Shown: piece after piece, positions 1 to 5,256 of the stretch
Layout of the letters: each line of letters opens with the position of its first letter
Numbering within the stretch: position 1 is the stretch's first letter
From: Bacillota bacterium
Lineage (GTDB): Bacteria > Bacillota > Clostridia > Oscillospirales > Oscillospiraceae
Length of the DNA stretch: 5,256 nt
Direction of reading: 5' to 3'
Assembly (NCBI GenBank): GCA_023393155.1
Contig: JAEWML010000041.1
Coordinates: forward strand, 1 to 5,256
Program-made: the position numbers and the translations under genes
The notes under the pieces: generated by a model
What the model was told of the DNA's origin: nothing
Databases searched by the model: none
The model's input: the letters and a program-made list of their open reading frames with translations, nothing else

Positions 1-1872
1 TCTTTGGAAGAGCAGCTTCTGGCCCTTGGGAATCAGGGGGAATTGCAGACGGCGGAGGAGACGGGGCAGCTCTGGGGAATTCTTTGCGGCGTGCTGGACC
101 AGTTCGTGGAGATTCTCGGGGACGAGGCCATGGACGCGGAGACGTTTACCCGCCTGTTCCGGCTGCTTTTGACCCAGTACAGCGTGGGGACCATTCCGCC
201 CGCGCTGGATCAGGTGTCCGCCAGCGAGATTACCCGGAACGACCGTCATACGGCGAAGTACCTTTTCTTACTGGGGGCCAACGACCATGTGCTGCCCGCC
301 GTGGCCCAGCGGGGCGGCGTGCTGAACGACGAGGACCGGGAGGAGCTTGCGGCCCGCGGGATTCGTCTGGCCCCCACCGGTATGGAGCAGTTCAACGTGG
401 AGCTGCAAAACCTCTATGCGGCCCTTGCCCAGCCCACGGACGGGCTGACCGTCAGCTATCCTGTTTCCGATGTCAACGGGGCGCGGCTTCGGCCCTCCTT
501 TGTGGTGGAGCGGCTGGGGAAGCTGTTCCCGGAGAACCGGGTAGAGCGGGAGAGCGGCAAAAGGGAATACCGACTGGTGGCTATTGCCCCGGCGCTGGAA
601 GCCGCCGGGGGAAATCCGGGAGGGCCGGTGTGGCGCTGGTTTGCGGAAAAGCCGGAGTGGGCGGCGCGGCTGGAGGCGATGGAGCGAGCCGCCGCCATGG
701 GCCGTGGGCGGTTGAGCCTGCCCGCCGTTCGGGCGCTGTACGGCGAACAATTCAGCATGTCCGCCTCCCGGCTGGAGCGGCTGCGCCAGTGCCATTTTGC
801 CTATTTCATGCAGTATGGACTAAAGGCCCGTCAGCGGAAAACGGCCTCCTTTGATGCGCCGCAAATCGGTACGTTTTTACATTTTATTTTAGAAAACGTC
901 ACGGAAGAAGCGGCGAAACAGGGCGGATTTGCAACTGTTTCCCGGGAAATGCTTCATAAGCTCACCGACCGCTTCATGGACGAGTACGTCCAGCGGGAGC
1001 TGCCCAATCTTCAGGACCGGACGGCCCGGTTCCGCTATCTCTTCTCACGGCTGCGAACCACGGCCTATGCCGTGGTGGAAGAAACGGCGAGGGAGCTGGC
1101 GCAGTCGGACTTTGTGCCGGTGGAATTTGAGCTGTCCTTCGGGGACAAGGGGACGCTGCCCGCCGTCACCGTATCGGAACCGGACGGGGAGCTGCGGGTA
1201 AACGGGAAGGTGGACCGGATAGACGGCTGGCTGAAGGACGGCAGGCTCTACCTCCGGGTGGTGGATTACAAAACCGGGAAGAAGACCTTCGACCTGGCGG
1301 AGGTCCGCATGGGACTGGACATCCAGATGCTGCTGTACCTGTTCACGCTGAAAAATCAGGGCAGCGCCTATTTTGGGCGGGAGGTGGTTCCCGCCGGAGT
1401 GCTGTATCTCCCGGCCCGGGATGAGATTTTGGCGCAGGAGCGGAACGTGACCCCGGAGAGATTGGCGCAGGAGCGGGCAAAGGCATTGCGCCGCAGCGGC
1501 CTTTTGCTGAACGAGCCGGAGGTTTTGCAGGCCATGGAGCACGACGCGCTGACGGAACCGAAGTATCTTCCTTTGCGCGTGGATCGGGAGGGGAACCTCT
1601 CCGGCGGTATCGCCACCGCCGCCCAGCTTGGGCGGCTTGGCAGCTATGTGGAGCGGCTGCTCCACGACATTGCCGCCGAGGTGCGGGACGGAGTGATTGA
1701 CGCGGATCCCTGCTGCCACGATGAGAATGACAGCGTGTGCCGGTTTTGCGACTGGGCCGGGGCCTGCCACTTTGAGGACGGGCGGGGCGGCGACCGCCTG
1801 CGCTACATCCGAAAGGTAACGGCGGCGGAATTCTGGCAGGAACTGGACGGAGAGGAGGACGGACGTGGCTAA
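1..1872 (+). CDS. addB: AddB, ATP-dependent helicase/nuclease subunit B (5'-truncated by window edge)
   Basis: This is the C-terminal 623 residues of AddB, the partner of AddA in the cytoplasmic complex that unwinds and resects double-strand breaks. The frame is open from base 1. The TTG at base 4 is not a credible start, because known AddB proteins are near 1,160 residues, so about half is missing. Counting codons from base 1, residues 86-99 (KYLFLLGANDHVLP) match the conserved strand of the helicase-like core, and S254-ASRLERLRQC-264 opens the RecB-family nuclease domain. Nuclease residues are visible: H294 in G-T-x2-H, D405 in GKVDRID, D422 and K424 in VVDYKTG, and Q442 in the following QMLLYL. 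C264 and the C580-x2-C583-x5-C589 cluster match the four Fe-S ligands known from Bacillus subtilis AddB (C801, C1121, C1124, C1130), with nearly the same long spacing. The gene ends in TAA and overlaps addA by 8 bp. Identification is from recognised motifs and context; no frameshift or internal stop is seen. Confidence 0.96.
   Translation, partial: SLEEQLLALGNQGELQTAEETGQLWGILCGVLDQFVEILGDEAMDAETFTRLFRLLLTQYSVGTIPPALDQVSASEITRNDRHTAKYLFLLGANDHVLPAVAQRGGVLNDEDREELAARGIRLAPTGMEQFNVELQNLYAALAQPTDGLTVSYPVSDVNGARLRPSFVVERLGKLFPENRVERESGKREYRLVAIAPALEAAGGNPGGPVWRWFAEKPEWAARLEAMERAAAMGRGRLSLPAVRALYGEQFSMSASRLERLRQCHFAYFMQYGLKARQRKTASFDAPQIGTFLHFILENVTEEAAKQGGFATVSREMLHKLTDRFMDEYVQRELPNLQDRTARFRYLFSRLRTTAYAVVEETARELAQSDFVPVEFELSFGDKGTLPAVTVSEPDGELRVNGKVDRIDGWLKDGRLYLRVVDYKTGKKTFDLAEVRMGLDIQMLLYLFTLKNQGSAYFGREVVPAGVLYLPARDEILAQERNVTPERLAQERAKALRRSGLLLNEPEVLQAMEHDALTEPKYLPLRVDREGNLSGGIATAAQLGRLGSYVERLLHDIAAEVRDGVIDADPCCHDENDSVCRFCDWAGACHFEDGRGGDRLRYIRKVTAAEFWQELDGEEDGRG
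1851..1867 (+). promoter_or_regulatory. addA ribosome-binding site and GTG start inside the addB 3' end
   Basis: AGAGGAGG at 1851-1858 contains a full AGGAGG Shine-Dalgarno core (1853-1858), followed by a 6-base spacer and the GTG start at 1865. The whole site lies within the last codons of addB, whose TAA is at 1870-1872. Ribosomes finishing addB therefore end 8 bases into addA, an arrangement typical of translational coupling. The site decides the addA start, because no ATG competes nearby in that frame. Coupling itself is inferred. Confidence 0.88.
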
Positions 1873-4800
1873 AATTCAACTGACCCCCGCCCAGCAGGCG
1901 GCGGCGGAAAACCGGGGCGGAAGCCTGCTGGTGTCGGCGGCGGCCGGGTCCGGCAAGACAAAGGTGCTGGTGGAGCGGCTGTTTCTCTACATTTTGGAGG
2001 ACGGCTGCAACATTGACGACTTCCTCATCATCACCTATACCAAGGCGGCGGCGGCGGAGCTGCGGGGCAAAATTGCCTCGGAGCTTGGAAAGCTTTTGGG
2101 CGAGCATCCCGGCAACGCCCATCTGCGCCGTCAGCTCATGCGGGTGTATCAGGCGGATATAAAAACCGTGGACGCCTTCTGCACGGCGCTGCTGCGGGAA
2201 AACGCCCACCTGCTGGCAAAGGAGGGGGAGCGGCACTGCCTGACCCCGGACTTCCGGGTGCTGGACGAGGGCGAGGCGGAGCTGCTGCGCCGCCGGGTGC
2301 TGGACCGCACGCTGGAGGATTTCTATAAAACGCTGGACGATGCGCCCGGCGGTGCACTGCTGGCAGACACGCTGGGCGCGGGCCGGGACGACGGCGCGCT
2401 GGCGGAGCTGGTGCTGGAGCTTCACGGAAAGCTCCAGAGCCACGCCTATCCGGAGCGGTGGCTGGAGGAAAACCGGGAATCCTGGCTGAATCTGTCCGGA
2501 ACGTTCGATGAGACGCTCTACGCCAAGGAGTTGCTGGAAGGAACCGCCCGCAGGGCGGCGTCCTGGGCGGAAATATTTCGCTCCGCCGCGCAAAGCGTGG
2601 AAAGCGATACAGCTTTACATACCGGATACGGTGAAAAGTTCCTGACTGCCGCTGCCTCGCTGGACGCACTGGGGGAAGCGGCAAAGAAAAGCTGGGATGA
2701 AGCGGGAATGATGGCGGAGGCGGTGGACTTTCCCCGCCTGACCACGCCCAAAGGCCGCAAGGACGACCCCGAGGTCCTTCGGCTGAAATCCCTGTGGGAC
2801 GGGTGCAAGGCCGACGTAAAAAAGCTGCGGGCCGAGCTGAACGTCACAGGGCAGGAGGCTATGGAGGACTTGACCGCCGTGGCCCCCGCCATGGCGGCGC
2901 TATTGGAGCTGACGGGGGAGTTTTCCCGGCGCTACCGGCAGGAAAAGCTGCGGCTGAATCAGGCGGACTTTTCCGATCAGGAGCATCTGGCGCTGGAGCT
3001 TTTGACGGGGGAGGACGGAACGCCCACGGAGCTGGGAGAGCAGATTTCTGCCCGCTATATGGAGATTCTGGTGGACGAGTATCAGGATACCAACGAGGTC
3101 CAAAACCACATTTTTCAGGCGGTATCCCACGGGGGACGGAACCTTTTCACCGTGGGAGACGTGAAGCAGTCCATCTATCGCTTCCGGCTGGCGGACCCCA
3201 CCATTTTCCTGCGGAAATACGCCGCCTTCAAACACCATACCGACGCGCAGGAGGGGGAGGAACGGAAAATCCTTCTGTCTCAGAACTTCCGCTCCCGCCG
3301 GGAAATTCTGGACGCGGCCAACTTTATCTTTGAAAATATCATGTCCCCGGAGCTGGGGGAGATGGAATACGGCACAGACGAAAAGCTGTATTTCGGCGCG
3401 GAGTATTACCCGGAGCGGAGCGACTGCGCCCCGGAGTACCACTTAATTTGTGCCCGCCAGCGGTCGGCGGAGCTGGAGCGCCCGGTGAAAAAGGGCATGG
3501 CGGAGGCCCGCCTTGCGGCGAAGCGGATTCGCAGTCTGCTGGACGAGCAATACCCCGTGACCGGAGAGGACGGCGTTTTGCGGCCCTGCCGGGCGGAGGA
3601 CATCGTGATTCTGATGCGTTCGCCGGGGAGCCGGGGGCTGGCGTTTTCGGCCGCGCTGGCGGAGCAGGGCGTGCCCTGTTCGTTTCAGGAGCAGGGGGAC
3701 TACTTCTCCTCTATGGAGGTAGCCACCGCTTTGAGCCTTCTTCAGGTCATCGACAATCCCCGGCAGGACGTGCCGCTGATTGCCGTGCTCCGCTCGCCCC
3801 TGTTCGGGTTTACGCCGGACCGGCTGGCCCGGGTGCGGGCGGGCACGGCGGACGGGGATTATTACGACGCGGTGTGCCGGGACGGGGGAGCGGACTGCCG
3901 TTCCTTTCTTGAAACGCTGGACAGTCTGCGTCTGCTGGCCCGGGACATGAGCGTGGAGCGTTTGCTGTGGCGGATTTACAACGAGCTGAACGCGCTGGGC
4001 GTATTTGGCGCCATGGACCGGGGCGAGGAGCGGAAGGAAAACCTGATTGCACTGACGGAGCACGCGGAGAATTTCGAGGCCAACGGCTGCCGGGGCCTGT
4101 TTCTGTTTTTGGAGCAGCTTCAAAAGCTCATCGACAGCGACCGCGCCCCCGCCACCCGGGGAAAATCCGACGCGGGGGGCGTGCGATTGATGAGCGTTCA
4201 CAAATCCAAGGGGCTGGAATTTCCCATCGTGCTGCTGTGCGATTTGGATCGGGCTTTTTCCCGGATGGACTTTGACACCCCGGTGCTGGTGCATCCGGAG
4301 TTGGGCCTTGGTCCACGACGGGTGGATTTGGACCGCCGCATTCACTATCCCACCATGGCCCGCCGAGCTTTGGAGGGAAAGCTCCGCAGGGAAAACCAGT
4401 CGGAGGAACAGCGCATTTTGTACGTGGCTATGACCCGCCCCAAGGAAAAGCTGATTCTGCTTCACAGTCTTTATCACGCACAGAGTAAGCTGAAGCAATT
4501 GGCCAGCCTTGCCGCCTGCCCCGTCCCGCCGGAAACGGCGGCTATCTGCCGAAGCTATGGCGAGTGGCTGCTGCTGCCCCTGCTGTGCCGCCCGGAGGCA
4601 AAGCCCCTGCGGGACCTTGCGGGCGTGGAACCGGAGAATTTTTACGCCGGGGACGAAAATACATGGCAAGTATTTATCCATGACAGCGAAGACTTCCAGG
4701 AGGTTTCAGAGGCTAAAGAGGAGAGCGAAGAAAGCGGGGCGCAGAATGATGCGGATTTGAGTCTTTTGGAGCTGGCCTATCCCTACGAGGCCGCCACCCG

Positions 4801-5256
4801 TTTCCCCGCCAAGCGGACGGCAACCCAGCTCAAAGGCCGGGAGAAGGACGAGGAAGCATCGGAAAATGCGCCCCGCCCAACCGTGCTGCGTCCGTTGGAC
4901 CAGCCCCGGTTCCGGCAGGCCGGCGGGGAACTTACCCCCACAGAGCGGGGCACGGCGGCTCATCTGGCCCTTCAATATCTGGACTTTTCAAACCCTGACG
5001 CGGCGGGGCAGGTGGCGGCTCTTGCAAAAAAGCGCCTTTTGTCGCGGGAGCAGGCGGACAGCGTGGACATTGCGCAGCTAAAGGCATTGCTTTCCTCTCC
5101 GCTCGGGGAGGAGATTCGCCGGGGGAAAAACATTTTGCGGGAGTATCCCTTCACCGTTCTGATTCCGGCCACGGAGCTGGACGGGGACGCGGGGGACGAT
5201 CAGGTCCTTCTTCAGGGCGTGGTGGACTGCTGCTTCGAGACGGAGGCGGGGCTAAC
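1865..5256 (+). CDS. addA: AddA, ATP-dependent helicase/nuclease subunit A (3'-truncated by window edge)
   Basis: AddA is the UvrD/Rep-like SF1 3'-5' helicase and nuclease subunit of AddAB. The frame runs unbroken for 1130 codons to the right edge. The GTG at 1865 is chosen because AGGAGG ends 6 bases upstream, no in-frame ATG lies close before it, and the protein then begins with the family's N-terminal Q-motif (LTPAQ, residues 6-10). Helicase motifs appear in order: Walker A AAAGSGKT (25-32, K31), Ia TYTKAAAAELR (57-67), Ib KTVDAFC (100-106), DFSD (368-371), Walker B ILVDEYQDTN (401-410), III FTVGDVKQSIYRFR (428-441), IV LSQNFRSR (471-478), V SVHKSKGLEFP (777-787), VI EEQRILYVAMTRPKEKL (847-863). 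AddA-typical text also occurs at 629-645 (IDNPRQDVPLIAVLRSP). An acidic linker (about 940-964) leads to the RecB-like nuclease domain, with GTAAH (H1033), REYPF (1092-1096) and QGVVD (D1121). The sequence stops before the expected D-Y-K-T motif. B. subtilis AddA has about 1,230 residues, so roughly 60-100 are probably missing. Confidence 0.97.
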   Translation, partial: MAKIQLTPAQQAAAENRGGSLLVSAAAGSGKTKVLVERLFLYILEDGCNIDDFLIITYTKAAAAELRGKIASELGKLLGEHPGNAHLRRQLMRVYQADIKTVDAFCTALLRENAHLLAKEGERHCLTPDFRVLDEGEAELLRRRVLDRTLEDFYKTLDDAPGGALLADTLGAGRDDGALAELVLELHGKLQSHAYPERWLEENRESWLNLSGTFDETLYAKELLEGTARRAASWAEIFRSAAQSVESDTALHTGYGEKFLTAAASLDALGEAAKKSWDEAGMMAEAVDFPRLTTPKGRKDDPEVLRLKSLWDGCKADVKKLRAELNVTGQEAMEDLTAVAPAMAALLELTGEFSRRYRQEKLRLNQADFSDQEHLALELLTGEDGTPTELGEQISARYMEILVDEYQDTNEVQNHIFQAVSHGGRNLFTVGDVKQSIYRFRLADPTIFLRKYAAFKHHTDAQEGEERKILLSQNFRSRREILDAANFIFENIMSPELGEMEYGTDEKLYFGAEYYPERSDCAPEYHLICARQRSAELERPVKKGMAEARLAAKRIRSLLDEQYPVTGEDGVLRPCRAEDIVILMRSPGSRGLAFSAALAEQGVPCSFQEQGDYFSSMEVATALSLLQVIDNPRQDVPLIAVLRSPLFGFTPDRLARVRAGTADGDYYDAVCRDGGADCRSFLETLDSLRLLARDMSVERLLWRIYNELNALGVFGAMDRGEERKENLIALTEHAENFEANGCRGLFLFLEQLQKLIDSDRAPATRGKSDAGGVRLMSVHKSKGLEFPIVLLCDLDRAFSRMDFDTPVLVHPELGLGPRRVDLDRRIHYPTMARRALEGKLRRENQSEEQRILYVAMTRPKEKLILLHSLYHAQSKLKQLASLAACPVPPETAAICRSYGEWLLLPLLCRPEAKPLRDLAGVEPENFYAGDENTWQVFIHDSEDFQEVSEAKEESEESGAQNDADLSLLELAYPYEAATRFPAKRTATQLKGREKDEEASENAPRPTVLRPLDQPRFRQAGGELTPTERGTAAHLALQYLDFSNPDAAGQVAALAKKRLLSREQADSVDIAQLKALLSSPLGEEIRRGKNILREYPFTVLIPATELDGDAGDDQVLLQGVVDCCFETEAGL

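Noticed and set aside
84..854. Plus-strand open frame of 256 codons in another frame of addB
   Set aside because: The product is Gly/Arg/Ala-rich and meaningless, while the overlapping AddB frame has conserved motifs throughout.
872..899. AT-rich run resembling promoter -35/-10 boxes within addB
   Set aside because: The TTTACA-like and TATTTT-like elements are far too close together for a sigma-70 type promoter, and the bases encode conserved nuclease residues.
2042..2058. Short GCG trinucleotide run
   Set aside because: It encodes the AAAA of the conserved AddA motif Ia, so it is explained by protein sequence and is not a repeat element.
1343..2593. Long minus-strand open frame (about 416 codons) across the addB/addA junction
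   Set aside because: It lies antisense to two clearly conserved genes, its translation is rich in Pro, Arg and Gln with no recognisable domain, and such open frames arise from GC-rich codon use on the other strand.
3443..4681. Long minus-strand open frame (about 412 codons) opposite addA
   Set aside because: It covers AddA motifs IV-VI on the opposite strand, has low-complexity composition and no recognisable fold, so it is a shadow of addA.
1..5256. Repeated AGCGG pentamers, the Chi sequence known for B. subtilis AddAB
   Set aside because: Most come from Glu-Arg codon pairs (GAG CGG) in GC-rich genes, and the Chi sequence of this organism is unknown, so no functional claim can be made.

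Overview
The window holds one thing: the middle of an addB-addA operon, which encodes the AddAB (RexBA-type) helicase-nuclease that processes double-strand DNA breaks for RecA-dependent repair in Firmicutes and some other bacteria. Both genes are on the plus strand and both are cut by the window edges. The 3' half of addB fills bases 1-1872. The first 1130 codons of addA run from base 1865 to the right edge. No intergenic gap, RNA gene, mobile element, CRISPR array, promoter or terminator is visible.

The gene order addB then addA, the four-cysteine iron-sulfur nuclease domain in AddB, and the AddA motif set all match the Bacillus/Clostridia type of AddAB. The DNA is GC-rich (roughly 60% or more by eye), with GC-ending codons preferred. 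This, with strong AGGAGG-type translation signals, suggests a high-GC clostridial lineage such as the gut Oscillospiraceae/Ruminococcaceae. That placement is an inference from style, not from a search.

Functionally, AddA supplies the ATP-driven 3'-5' helicase and one nuclease domain. AddB supplies the second nuclease domain, stabilised by an Fe-S cluster, and an inactive helicase-like N-terminal half, which in characterised homologues recognises Chi. Most of that N-terminal half lies left of this window. The two genes overlap by 8 bp, and the addA ribosome-binding site lies inside the end of addB, so the subunits are probably made by coupled translation in matched amounts. All AddA helicase motifs I-VI are intact. 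The right edge falls just before the expected D-Y-K-T nuclease motif of AddA, so its nuclease can only be partly judged.

I found no sign of a novel system. The window looks like ordinary housekeeping recombination machinery, and the findings below are small sequence details with modest scores.
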